In this document: one piece after another, positions 53,625-64,000 of the stretch
How positions within the stretch are numbered: the first letter of the stretch is position 1
Layout: each line of letters begins with the position of its first letter
Program-made: the position numbers and the translations under genes
Notes under the pieces: generated by a model
Databases searched by the model: none
Told to the model about the DNA's origin: nothing
The model's input: only the letters and a program-made list of their open reading frames with translations
DNA from: Cryoendolithus antarcticus
Lineage: Eukaryota > Ascomycota > Dothideomycetes > Cladosporiales > Cladosporiaceae
Reading direction: 5' to 3'
Length of the DNA stretch: 64,000 bases
Assembly (NCBI GenBank): GCA_002077065.1
Contig: NAJO01000006.1
Location: 930,001 to 994,000 of the forward strand

Positions 53625-56600
53625 TTGCACCCGGACTGGGCGGCTCATGATCAGGATCTGTTGGATTTGACATCTGGAGTACCGTGTCGGGATTCTCAGA
53701 GCGCGAGTAGCGACATACACCTGGATTCCTCAGATACACGCTCAATCTCCCAGCCATCTACGCCGCTACACTCCTCGCGGCTCTACGGTGACCGTCTTCC
53801 AGACCTGGCGAACATGTCACTCAGTACGACGCCTCTCATGGTCGACTACATGCGGAGCAGTGCGCCCGAACTGCGCACCCATCGACACTCGCCAGGACTG
53901 CAATGTGTCCTCGAGCGGCCGCCCACGCCTGACCCTCGACATACATACCGATGGTCACCTCCCCGGCAACGACGTGAGCTATATGAGCAGCCTGTACCCA
54001 GACAAATTGCGACCAAACATGTTCGCCAAAGACCAACTGCCATATACATTGGCTCAAGCGGCAGTAATTTCGAAGCTCCGCCGTGGCCGCCTAGCGGCTC
54101 AGCGAAGGTGCCCCTCCTTCCGCACACTGACGCGGCACACTTCACGACTTCACTTCGACAACACCTACCAAAGACACCCTCACCTCGATTTCCACCATCA
54201 TCACCTTCGTTATCATCGAGCTGCACGACTGTGCAGTCCTCGCCTACTTTGACGCCTGTTGGCGTGCACGAGTCCGCCGTTGGCGGCTTTGGGAGGGTGT
54301 GTCGTGGTGAACGAGTGAGCGAAGCGTGGCGACAAGAACGTGAGTTGAACTTGAGGCGAGCAAAGCGCCTTCCCCATTCCGACGAGCGTTGTCCCTGGGA
54401 GGTACACGCAGTCGTCAATGTGAGCGGCGGCGGCAGCATTGGCAGCGAACAGATTCCACAACGGCCTTCTCGTAACCCAGATCCATCACCAAGCAGCACA
54501 AAATACACGGAAGGAGCGCAAGCCCTACTTCCAGCTTACCCACTTCACCTCCAACAGCTTGATCATCACCAAGCACCCCATCCTGCAGTCGAAGTCAAGC
54601 CTCTCTTTGCGCATAAGCGAAAGCGATCAGGCAGAGCAGTGCACTTCCAAGGTGTGAGCTCCGAGTCCGCCAGCAGAGAAGATAGCCTGCGATCGACACA
54701 GAGAGAAGACACATCAAGGTACACCTTGTCCAAGTATCGCTTTCCCGCGCCACCAGGACACGAGTGGTCCGGCGAGATTGGTCAGTATTGTTTAACGCCG
54801 ACTCCCTCGGTCGCCTGTACTTACGTGACGGTAGGACGCCCCGACTCCCCGACTCGAGCACAAGTACACTATCGTGGTGAGTGTAAGATGTCCTCCCAGT
54901 TGTCGACATAACGAGCTGACAGCTACAGGTGCATCGTTTGACGTTGTCAACCCTCACGCCTCGCTTCTGCTAGGACCTTCTGACTTCGAGACGCCAGGCG
55001 AGATTGACGGTCTACTCGAAGATTACTTCCAGCAATCGAGCATGACGACGTAAGCAACGCTCTGATGGCATACGAGGTGGCGAATACTGATAAGTACTGC
55101 ATAGCCCTTCCGCGACGTACTTCAGCGACATGTCTTCAGCACGGCAGAATCTGCGCCCTACTGAAGGCGCCCGCGACTCTGCAAATCGCCACATGCGACG
55201 CGAACTGTACAGACCCGATCAAGTCAGCCCTCAAGCGCAGCCAAGTTTGGCGCCTATGCAGGAAGAGCGGGTGGAGGTAATTGCGCAGCAGGAGGAAGAG
55301 GTCACTTCGACCCAAGCGTACGTTGTCAAAAGACATCGTTTCCTTTTCTTGAGATCACTTACGAGCTGTCTTGCGCAGAAACATCCATAATGGAGATCAC
55401 GCCGATACCCGTGAGGGTGAATCGTTGAATAGTATTCTGGGCTTGTACGGCCAGATGACTACTGACACGACTGCGCACCGGCGCCGGCAAGGACAAGGTA
55501 CGGACGATACTGTCTCGGTCGCTTCTTCGACTTCACAGTTCTACGAAGATATGCGTACTGCGAGAGCAAAGTCCCCCGAAGGCACGCCGGCTCTAATGGC
55601 TTACGCAGATCACATTGCGCGCCTCGCGGCCTCGCGGACCTCATCCAACGCCCCCACGGCTTCTCCTTACACTCGAGGCATGATCAGAGATCACGGGACG
55701 TCCGAATTGCCCACCAGTGAGCGTACTTATGGCGATACGAACCAGCTGCTCAACTTGACGACCCAGCAGGCGGATCCGATCTTCGCGTCTCACACGTACG
55801 CCCAACTTGGGGCTAGTCTGATGCGTCCTGCACCCAAGCGCAGCAACACAGAGCAGAGCATGATCACGATATCCGATGGGGCACGTAGTAGGCGAGCGAG
55901 CCTACACTATGATGGCTTCGAGGATGTCCCCCTTGTAGCCCGAGCGAATCCAGATGCTTCCGTGGCGTCTCTACGGTCCGCCATAACACCCCTAGATCCG
56001 GGCAGGCTTTCTAGATTTCTGGAAGACATTCCGCTCGATCCTGCGCATCGAGATCCTAGCTGGGTAACTATGGCGACTCAAAGCTTCCCTCAAGTGCCAA
56101 ATCCGCCCCGCTCAAGCCTGGAGAGCTATGCGGATACCAGCCACTGCGGTGAGGAGAATCGGTGGAGTGCTTTGTCGAATCCCGATGGCATCCCTCCAGT
56201 GCCGCGCTTGCCGTCAGATGCTACAATCAGACCTGGAGATGATCACGTCAGTGACAGAGAGACAGCCGACACGTACGCCATCCTGGAGTACCTCCTGCTG
56301 CAGTGTAAGAACAAAGTTCTCACCCAAGATCTAGACAAGCATCTAGTCGAGGTGTCACCGGACCGGAAAACTCATGAGCAGCGGCAAACCGATCGCGCTG
56401 CTGTACGCAACATGAAGCCGCTTTGCGACCTCATCAAAGAGGCGAAGCGAAACTGCGCCAATCAAGGGATGCTCTGGCTGCAGATCCAGAACGACGCTGG
56501 ACTCGAGGCTGTGCGACGACAGCAGCACGAAGCGCACGAACGTGCCGTCAAACTCATAGACGTCGCCTACAAGGCCGCCCGCGCAGCACGCGAACCGGTC

Positions 56601-57584
56601 CAGGACCCTACTGATGCGCTGCGCGAACCCGGCCAAAGCGTCTTCGAGCGCGTGCGCAAGAAGCTCAAGCGTAGTGCAAATGAGCGAGGCGAGAACAGCG
56701 CCATCATGGACAGTGTGCACACTGAGAATGACAAGCGCCACCTTCTCGGTGCGGCGACACCCACAGCGGATACAGTGGACACAGCAGATGACAGCCAGCT
56801 GCAGTGGCGCGACTCATCCAATACCGCGCAGACGCTCCAGATTCGTCGCTCAACATCTATCATGAACGGGAGAGTGGGCTTCGAGCAAAATCGCCCCGAG
56901 GATCTCATCTCGCCCGTTCAAACACCAGCTCCCGCTGCCGCTACGAGCGCTCGCCGCAACGCGGAAGGAGTCATTGAGACAGAGCTACAGGACATGTCGT
57001 CAGTCCCACGCACTCCCTCACGCTTCCATGGTGCCGGCCGTCGCTTCCGCGCCGCTATCAGCGGCCAAACAACGATGCGCCCTCTCAATCTCGCGGGCTC
57101 CCCGACCTCAAACATCAACAACGCGTTCACGGAGCGTGACATGCACGAAGCCTCCCGCAACTTCCACACCATACGCTCGGCTGCTACGCCTCAAATGCCA
57201 GCTCCCTCACTCACGCCGCGCAGAGCGCTTCGCTACTCGGGCACAGCGCTCAACTCTGTCAGGGCAGATGCGCCTACGTTGCACCCACCGCCACGCTGGT
57301 TCCGTTCAAGCTACATCCGCGCTCGTCAAGCGAAGCTGTCTGATCGCTACTACTGGGCTTCACTCAGTAACCCGATCACGTGCTACATGTACAGTCGTGG
57401 CTCGCTCGACTATCTAATGAAGTGGCATTGTCATAATGAGGATGTGGGAATGACGGAGCGCAGGAAGGAAGATGCTGGGCAGTGGTTCTTTGTGGTGAGC
57501 ATGCTATATGCGCTGATGTTTGTTGGTGGATTGATGGCAATCTCGTTCGTGCTTGTGAAGGGCACTGTGGCTGAGGGGGCGTAG
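53625..57584 (+). CDS. Large disordered protein with conserved C-terminal membrane segment
   Basis: Exons 1-5 are 53625(or 53814)-54780, 54835-54876, 54929-55049, 55105-55317 and 55379-57584. All four introns (54, 52, 55 and 61 nt) have GT...AG ends and keep the frame. From ATG 53814 the product has 1182 residues; coding-like sequence continues upstream to 53625 without an ATG, so an additional first exon is likely. Most of the protein is Ser/Pro/Arg-rich. The spliced segment RGASFDVVNPHASLLLG and EIDGLLEDYF looks conserved. Near the C-terminus comes RYYWASLSNPITCYMYSRGS, then a single hydrophobic helix (FFVVSMLYALMFVGGLMAIS). It is probably tail-anchored or single-pass. I do not recognise a named family; function unknown. 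Confidence 0.72.
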
Positions 57585-57891
57585 AGTGAGTGAATGAGAG
57601 GAAGGGGAGGTTTCGGTGGTGACGGGGTTTGGAGAGAGGGAAGAGTCAGAGTGTGATGATGATTTTAGTGAGCTTGTGCAAGATGATGCACGAGCTTGAG
57701 AGTGCTTTTGGTAGCACGTGCTGTGAGATCGCACGTGCAATGGTGCACGACTTGGCAGAGGTGTTATTTCTGCAACTACTCTCTCACTGACTCATTCCCG
57801 CTGCTTCTGCTTCTGTATGTCAACTCAGTACTGCGAGACACCAGATCTAGACGCATGAGAGGCCCGCGCCAACTTCTGCTTATCGGAGCGT
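57585..57891. other. Intergenic between convergent genes, with two GCACGTGC sites
   Basis: 307 bases. An AGCACGTGCT palindrome lies at 57713-57722 and a GCACGTGC palindrome at 57731-57738. CACGTG is the core bound by bHLH factors such as Cbf1 or Pho4 relatives, but a location between two 3' ends is unusual for promoter sites. Confidence 0.5.
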
Positions 57892-59488
57892 TCAGGCCTC
57901 GACTTTAACCTCCACTGCAGCCTTGCGCTCACGTACAGCCAACACCATCTCACGCACCTCCTCCTTCATCTTCGAGACTGGGCGAAAGCCGACGCGCTGA
58001 CCATCTGCATCTAGCGAAACCACCGGGTTCTTCGTACTCTTCGCAACCTCCACAGCCGCCTGAGTCTTCTCCTCTGTCTGCGTTCCAGTGCCATCCTTCG
58101 TCGCGACCGAGGCAATCTCGGAGAAGTTACCATAGATACCGCTTGGCGTCTCGTCCAGTAGTGAGTAGTAAGGCAAGCCATACTTGGCATAGGTGGCAGC
58201 AGTAATTGGTGTCTCAGGGGGTTCTTCACCTGTGACGGTCTTGAAAGCTTCGGAGTTGAGAATGCTGAAGCTGAGGATGATGCCGGACTCGGGCTCCCAG
58301 ATCTTTGGATCATGCTTGTCTAAGCGGATGCTCTGCTTGATGAGGCCTCCGGCGGCGACACTCATTGTAGCTTGAGTAGCAGCTCCAGCTGATGCTCTAT
58401 GTGTGTCGTCTCCGCCCCCGCCTCGCAGGCGAAGAACGAGATGGAGAGTTGCACCCTGCACGCTGTCAATTGATACACCAAGATATCCGATGGATAAGTC
58501 TACCTCTGATATGCTGTAGTCGGAAAGAAGTCGTCCTGGATGGTGTCAGTGCTGGTAAGTGATGGCAACAATGGGTGATCACGTACCATCTTCCATCTGC
58601 TTGCCGGCGTAGATCATACGCTGCTGGTCCATCGGGATACCAGCCGCTGTCTCCATGTACCCTTTCACGTGATCCACCAGGTGGAACGCATCGACTTCGA
58701 AGGTCCACACGCGAGCACAGAGGTCTTTGATGCAGATCGTGTGGCTGCTCGTGGCCCCTCCGACAGGCACGTAAGTGTTGCGCAAGAGAGGCATCTTCCT
58801 GATCTTACTCGGCGTCACTTCGATCTGCAGACCACTGATTTGATCAGTCCCCGTGATCTGTGCCTCAATCGAGTAGCCAGAGCCGATGGGCATGGCGACG
58901 AACTGGCGGACAGTCCCATCGTCGCTGGCGATTCCGTCAAGCCACTTTTGCTTGGGCGTTACAACATAGTCCTGGATGCGCTTCGACTGCGCCAGAAGTC
59001 GTTCTCGTTTCAGCAACGTTTGCTCGGTCTCGAGAGCCGCCTCGCCTGAGATGGCGTTCACGCCTCCGACGAAAACCTTGATGGCGAAAGGGTCTTGAGA
59101 ACTGAGATTGATCCACATTGCTTCGCGCTCTAGAAGATGTCAGCACAACGACGTGAATCCAAGCTGCTGGAATAGACGCACGATACATTGGGAAGAAGTA
59201 GCCGCCTTTGACACTGACATCCTCCGAGAGAGTCTCGCTGTACTTCGAAACGTCGTAGAGCGGGAAGTTGCCCAGGTCGGGAGGGAGATCAGCAGTGCCA
59301 TCGTTGTCACTGACGCGGATGGTGCGCTTGAAGGAGATGTGAAGGCGTTGCGAGTATTCGTCAGGCTTCCCCTGACGAGAGATGAAGAGTCCGTCATGGA
59401 TTCTTTGTCCCTTCCGTCCGAGGTAGCCACCACCGTAGCTTGTCAACTTTGCGTGCAACATCGCGTCGTCAGTGAGCGGGGAGACCAT
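57892..59488 (-). CDS. Conserved fungal protein with an internal ubiquitin domain
   Basis: Four exons on the minus strand (59488-59182, 59129-58587, 58535-58504, 58455-57892) encode 481 residues. Introns are 52, 51 and 48 nt with GT...AG ends; the first restores MYQREAMW. Residues 1-231 are a fungal domain (HISFKRTIRVSDN, LPPDLGNFPLYDVSKY, QDYVVTPKQKWLDGIA, VRQFVAMPIGSGYSIEAQ). Residues 232-307 match ubiquitin without gaps, including IPMDQQRMIYAGKQMEDGR and LHLVLRLRGG; the K48, I44 and V70 positions are kept, while K63 is replaced. The remaining 174 residues (308-481) are a second conserved domain with WEPESGIILSFSILNSEAF. An additional upstream leader exon is possible (ATG at 59781 with a donor near 59685). 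Function unknown. Confidence 0.8.
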
Positions 59489-60860
59489 CGCTGGGTCGAT
59501 AGCAGTATTCGAATGGCGTGTCCAGCGTGCAGGTTTGGTGAATGCACAGTGTGGGTGTAAAATGAGATGTGGTGTTTGCGTCTGCCTGGAGGGACGCGAC
59601 ATGTCCGCCACATGTCTGGATCGCTCCTTCTGCACTCACGTTTATACCTAGCATTGGCAAAGCTGGACATCACTTGTCTACTGACCTCGATGTAGGAGAT
59701 GCAAGTCTTGTCAGCACTTCGAGAAGTCTTCCGGTAAACGACTGGCTTTAGGCCCTCGAATGACTCGGTCGGACATCGCATTGTATCACCCTCGTGGCAT
59801 CATGCTGTTGCTGAGCTCTAACAAGTCTGCATGCTCCTCTCGCTCATGCTCCGGACCGTTTTGCATTGGCCGATGAAGACGGCGATAGGGTTCAAAAGCA
59901 TTGCCAGAGCTTCGTCACCGGCCGCCACCAACATTGGTAGCAAACTGCATTTGGCTTGGACACGCGCACATGAAATCGACAAGCCATCTGGGCGGATGGC
60001 TTTCAAAGCGAGCAGAGCTGACGTCTGATGAACCGTCCGACGATCGTCAGATCGCACGACATGGAGGAGGACCTATGCAAGGCACCGGGTTTGGCGTCAG
60101 GGGTCGACACTAGCGACATGCGGGCTGCACATGGCCAAGACTTTTGACCAAAGGCAACGCATCACGTCTGCATCGCCCAGGCATCTTCGTCTACGCATAC
60201 TACCATCACGCTGCTATCGTTACGATAGCCTACCCACCGAGGCAAGTCTACGGGTACGCACTCGCAATGCGGACTTCGTCAGCAAGGCGGCCTCATCGCC
60301 ACGACACCTCGGAGAAATTCGCCGTCGACCTCCCTGCTACCCGAAGCCATCAAACGGCCACACGCCGCCAGCCCACTCTAGGCCTAGCACTCACAAGCCG
60401 TGCAACGAGCACGCACCCCGCCCAGGCACCGGCACCCGCGCTCCCATGCAAGCACTCTCGGATTTGACTCACGAAGTCGCATCACGTGAAATCGTGTCTA
60501 TATCGCGATTGGACACGCGTAGAGTGGGCCGCGTTCCCCGTGTGACTATCACTGCTGCGACCTGCTTTCTGCTGCATTCTGACTTCTGACTCCCGTGAGG
60601 CCGGTGTGTAGCGTATATGGGAGGGATGCTGCGGATAGAGGCAATGCGATGCATCGACGTCGGAGATGCTAGGGTACTTATCTGAAGGTGGGTAGCTTCT
60701 CCTTTCGTTCGCCTTCTTCGGCCGTCTTCCTGTTGCTGCCTCAGATTGCGGATGCAGTATATATGACTGCTACCCTGTACATTTACTCTGAAAGCTCCGC
60801 TTTTGGCTTTCGTCGCAAGACATTGTCTCTCATCTGGCTTTTCATCGACAGCCATCAACC
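59489..60860. promoter_or_regulatory. Divergent promoter region, 1.37 kb
   Basis: Lies between the ubiquitin-domain gene (minus) and the BTB gene (plus). A plus-strand frame at 60131-60589 (152 codons) is low in hydrophobic residues and overlaps others; I do not call it. The BTB-proximal part contains a GCAGTATATATGA TATA-like stretch near 60752-60764. Confidence 0.4.
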
Positions 60861-61809
60861 ATGTTCTCCTCCCGCAAGAACCCATCACAGCGAGACAGCT
60901 TCAGCTACCGAGCCGGCAAAGCCACCACGGCGAAGAAGCAGCGTTCATTCAAGGACCCCAACCGTACCTCGCGCATCATAGCACACACCCAACAACCCTC
61001 CTCATCGCCACAATCCCACCATCAGCAGAGCCCAAGCTCAAGCACTCCAACATCCCCAAACCTCAACTCAGCCATCTTGACTATCTCCGTCGGCCCGACA
61101 CAACGTCTCTTCGCAGCCCACGAAGACGTGCTCTGCAAGTCGCCTTACTTCGCCCAAGCCTGCCGGGCGCAGTTTTTCGAGACAGGCAACAAGCGGATAG
61201 AGTTGCCGGACGAGGAGCCGGAGGTGTTCTCGGCTGTGCTGGAGTTCTTGTACAAGGGCGACTATACGCCGCGACTTGCTTACGACAAGAGGAAAGCGTC
61301 GTGGTACCTCGAAAGTCTAGACGGAAACAACAGCAATGGTGAAAGCACGGTGTACCACAACGGCGTCGGCGGCGCGGTGCTGAAGGATACGGTCATCTAC
61401 GTACGCATCCCCACCTTCAACTTCCACACCCCCATTTACTAACCCAAGCACAGTGCACAGCCCACCGGCTCTCCCTTCCCGCCCTCCAACGCCTCGCCTT
61501 AAAGAAGCAAGGCCTTCAATCCGGCGTCCAATGCTCCACAATCCTCAGCTCCGCACGGTTCGCCTACGCCCACACGCCTGCTTCCGATTCGAAGCTTCGG
61601 GCACACTACCTGGCGTTGATCATCAGGAGTCGAGCGACATTCAAGCGAAGCGGCACGATGCAGATGGAGATGGAGCGAGGAGGGAGTGCGGTGTGGTTTG
61701 ATTTGTTTGTCGCGATGGTGAATCACTTGGTATGTCGTCGTAGTCTTCCCAGTCACGTGAATGTATCACTGACGCCACGACTCAGGACGATGTCACTGGC
61801 GGGAAGTGA
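60861..61809 (+). CDS. BTB/POZ-domain protein
   Basis: Three exons (60861-61400, 61454-61729, 61786-61809) encode 279 residues. Introns are 53 nt (GTACGC...ACAG) and 56 nt (GTATGT, CACTGAC, CAG); the last exon adds only DDVTGGK. The N-terminal 70 residues are basic, Ser/Gln-rich and disordered. The BTB fold runs from about 72 to 150: ILTISVGPTQRLFAAHEDVL, KSPYFAQACRAQFFETG, KRIELPDEEPEVFSAVLEFLYKGDY without its long loops. Exon 2 adds a helical region with LSLPALQRLALKKQGLQ, similar to the post-BTB part of fungal short BTB proteins. These may be Cul3 adaptors, but no BACK or Kelch domain is seen. Confidence 0.83.
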
Positions 61810-62710
61810 GCTGTGCTGCCACGCCCACACTGCCGCTGGCAGGCCGACATATCCTGGGTTCAGGCCCACGATTCTCGACCGTCTTTCCTTCTCGTCCTTC
61901 GTTTTGCTGAGCGATATACCCTTCTTGTACACATACTTTGTTGCTTACTTTGTTCGACTATCGGTTACGGGATAGGCTTGGAGGGGCTCTCAAAGCGTTA
62001 TGGAGAAGATGGGACAGCCAGAATGTATCACTACACTTCATCGCGAGAGTTGGATGAGACTGGGGAAGCTGCTTGAGATTATAAGGACTGGTCACCGTGC
62101 GTCCGCTGCGCGGAATGTGTGTTGGCATGGTCGAGTTTCACGGCCGTGCTTTTGATGTATACTTATCAGATGCAAATAAAACATTTGCACGCAATCTTTC
62201 ACTCCATACCACCATCGTGCCCTCCCGCTCATACATGATGACCAGCTCCGTACTCCATTCCCTTCATCACGCGCTGATCATCCGTCCAAGCCGCGTGTGA
62301 GGCCGCTCAAGATGACTCACATCCCCACGCCCGCTAGCATCGAAACAAGGTGCCCACCACCCGCATACACACACGCAGTACCTGCCAAGTCAGTATAGCA
62401 TGCTATCCTCGTGCCATCGGCTTCCGCCCTACATGCGCTTTCGAGCAACAGGTGCTGCTGTCGTTGAGAGTCATGGCCACCTGTCGATTATGGGCAGCGG
62501 CGACACTCTAGTAGGATAACGTCTTTTCCCTGGCCGTACGAGTATGCTTCATCAGTCTGCTCGTATGATTCTATGGGTATTCAGACTCCAGTGCCAGGAA
62601 ATGCTCCGTTCTTCGCCAGTACCAATTTGCCGTGCTCGCGGGCAATGTAGCCTTTCATCAGATTCTGCCAGTGTCAGTACCAACCCCACCTACCCATCAA
62701 CAACATCAGC
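61810..62710. other. Intergenic, convergent 3' ends
   Basis: 901 bases between the BTB gene and the CSN12-like gene, which converge. An inverted repeat with 7-base arms is at 62171-62189 and includes an AATAAA (62175-62180). Short open frames show no family character. Confidence 0.4.
62171..62189. repeat. Small perfect inverted repeat
   Basis: TGCAAAT and ATTTGCA flank a 5-base AAAAC spacer. It lies in a convergent 3' region and overlaps AATAAA, so it may be part of a 3'-end signal or a weak hairpin. No function is claimed. Confidence 0.6.
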
Positions 62711-64000
62711 TTAACGTACCTTATATATCAAGTTCGCAATCAAGCACTCCACTTCCTCTCCATCCACCTCATCGTCCTCATCGCCAACATCCCCACCCAT
62801 CATTTTGAGCGCAACGCCAAATTCTTCCAACGGCACTCTCGTCCGCCTCACAGGCGCCAGTCCCTCTTTGCCAGTCTCACACCCGCCCGCTAGAAACACT
62901 TTGCGGAAGAGGTTCCGGATCGCGATATCCCTGCTCCGCTCGAGGGTAAGGTAAACGCGTTTGTGGATAAACACTGTCTCAGCATCTGCGAGCGCAGCGT
63001 CTAGCGCTCGAAGATCGGCGCGTCGGAGAGCAGCACAAAGAGGCGTGTACAATTCAGCCAGCCGAGGGTAGCCAGCCAGCAGTCCCTTCGAAGGCAGAAC
63101 ATGTTTCGTGATCAGTTTCGTCGGTATCAAGTAACTCAATATCATCTCCATGTTCCGTCCCCCTTCGCTCTCGCGCGGACACATCCGCCACGCTTCTTCC
63201 AAGTTCGTCTCAGCGGCTACGTAGTCCTCGTCCAAGAAGCGGAGGACACCAGTGTAATAGAGAAAAGTTATTTGGTGGGCTTTGGGGAAGAGGTTGAGTG
63301 GTGGGAGATCGTTGCGCGCGGTGTAGGTTGCGAGGGTGCGGAGGATGTGGTGGCAGAGGGAGTGTGAGTGTAGGCGGAAGTAGAGGGCGAAGAGGGTGTT
63401 GGTTAGGGGGTAGAGGGCCCACTTGCGGGAGTCTGCTAGAGGGGAGCTGGGAGAATGAGACTCAGTACTTACCTGTAATGGGAGGAGCTTGGTGTGGGTG
63501 TGCTGGCTACGGGCTACGTACCGATCTGTCAAACAAGCACTAAACAGCTTGTTGATCTCCGCTGCGGCATTCTCAAGCTTCTCATTCTTGCCTCCATTTC
63601 CAAACGCATCTTCCTCTTGTCCCAGCGCTTCACTCCCCGGCACAAGCACGCCGCTGTCCCGCTGCGAAGCACTACTCTCGTCCGCCTTGATAGCGAAGAC
63701 TTTGAGATACTTGGCCGCAGTGTATAAACAAGGAATCGTCCACGCGTCAAACACATTGCCCGTATAACCCCTCAACAATACCCTCACGACCTCCTTCCAG
63801 CTCTCGTACACCGCGCTCCAATCACCAGTCCCCTCGCTTTCCTCAGCCGGTAGCAGAACGCCAACAAACTTGTAGAACACCTTGAACACCTCGCTCCAGG
63901 CGCTTACCTCTTCGGGCTGGAGCTTGGGCGAGATGTCAGGGTTGTACTGCAGTTTGTAGCGCAAGTCTGTTTCGAGGCTGTAGGTATTTGTGCTGCTGAG
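62711..64000 (-). CDS. CSN12: PCI-domain protein, CSN12/Thp1-like, 5' end outside the window
   Basis: Partial gene; the frame is open to the right edge. Exons visible are 64000-63522 and 63446-62711. The 75-nt intron (GTACGT...CCCAG) joins CLTDR to SPLADSRKWALYP, which matches the CLTDR-x-...-SRKW block of CSN12-type proteins. Preceding sequence includes AWTIPCLYTAAKYLKVFAIK. The PCI part follows: FPKAHQITFLYYTGVLRFLD, the EDYVAAETNLEEAWRMCP TPR-like helix pair, YLIPTKLITKHVLPSKGLL and the winged-helix end VYLTLERSRDIAIRNLFRKV. The C-terminus is VECLIANLIYKVR. Members belong to the COP9 signalosome-linked or TREX-2 mRNA export complexes; which applies here is uncertain. The intron has no in-frame stop. 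Confidence 0.88.
   Translation of the reverse strand, partial: LSSTNTYSLETDLRYKLQYNPDISPKLQPEEVSAWSEVFKVFYKFVGVLLPAEESEGTGDWSAVYESWKEVVRVLLRGYTGNVFDAWTIPCLYTAAKYLKVFAIKADESSASQRDSGVLVPGSEALGQEEDAFGNGGKNEKLENAAAEINKLFSACLTDRYVARSQHTHTKLLPLQVSTESHSPSSPLADSRKWALYPLTNTLFALYFRLHSHSLCHHILRTLATYTARNDLPPLNLFPKAHQITFLYYTGVLRFLDEDYVAAETNLEEAWRMCPRESEGGRNMEMILSYLIPTKLITKHVLPSKGLLAGYPRLAELYTPLCAALRRADLRALDAALADAETVFIHKRVYLTLERSRDIAIRNLFRKVFLAGGCETGKEGLAPVRRTRVPLEEFGVALKMMGGDVGDEDDEVDGEEVECLIANLIYKVR

Noticed and set aside
60131..60589. 152-codon frame upstream of the BTB gene
   Set aside because: Low-complexity, overlaps another frame of similar length, no conserved feature.
1..64000. Transposon, CRISPR, prophage or secondary-metabolite cluster
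   Set aside because: No transposase, reverse transcriptase, long terminal repeats, spaced direct repeats or PKS/NRPS/terpene core enzyme was found; the lone reductase does not make a cluster.

Overview
This is a 64 kb piece of a filamentous ascomycete (Pezizomycotina) nuclear chromosome. The evidence is short introns of about 48-180 nt (most 50-60) with GT...AG ends and CTNAC-like branch sites, gene spacing of a few hundred bases on both strands, and best-recognised proteins of fungal type (NED1/PAH1 lipin, CMC1, TIM10, SFR1, RAX1, CCC1, HET-domain proteins). The many lineage-type hypothetical proteins suggest Dothideomycetes, but that is an inference and no species can be named. I see no transposon, AT-rich block, CRISPR, tRNA, rRNA or biosynthetic core gene.

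Layout. 0.7-4 kb: small membrane protein, TIM10, and a stand-alone LigD-type 3'-phosphoesterase protein. 4-6.1 kb: two tandem minus-strand copies (P1, P2) of an unnamed paralogue family with an F-box/2EXR-like N-terminus. 6.3-18.7 kb: DUF6924-like protein, a short-chain reductase interrupted by one TAG, CMC1, a fibronectin-III/coiled-coil protein, phosphatidate phosphatase, a SET-domain protein and SFR1. 19.1-21.2 kb: two more family copies on the plus strand (P3 decayed, P4 with a displaced tail), so the family brackets a 13 kb conserved block with outward-facing pairs. 21.5-31.8 kb: NIT3 omega-amidase, a very long MFS-type membrane protein and RPB2. 32.7-49.9 kb: two HET-domain genes, a disordered protein, a TM9 (EMP70) protein, a conserved mitochondrial-like hypothetical protein, a ULS1-type SNF2-RING translocase, an NTF2-like protein and CCC1. 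51-64 kb: RAX1-like protein, a large disordered protein with one C-terminal membrane segment, a protein with an internal ubiquitin domain, a BTB protein and the 3' part of a CSN12/PCI gene that runs off the right edge.

Most genes are unrelated housekeeping functions and do not form a pathway. Three (the phosphoesterase, SFR1, ULS1) serve genome maintenance but are far apart. The most distinctive features are the four-member paralogue family, the single in-frame stop in the reductase, the internal ubiquitin domain with its stopless 48-nt intron, and the repeat-bearing N-terminus of the MFS protein. Exon coordinates were read from splice signals and protein-family fit, not from transcripts. Several start codons were moved downstream to the first plausible ATG because the longest open frames begin at TTG or GTG.
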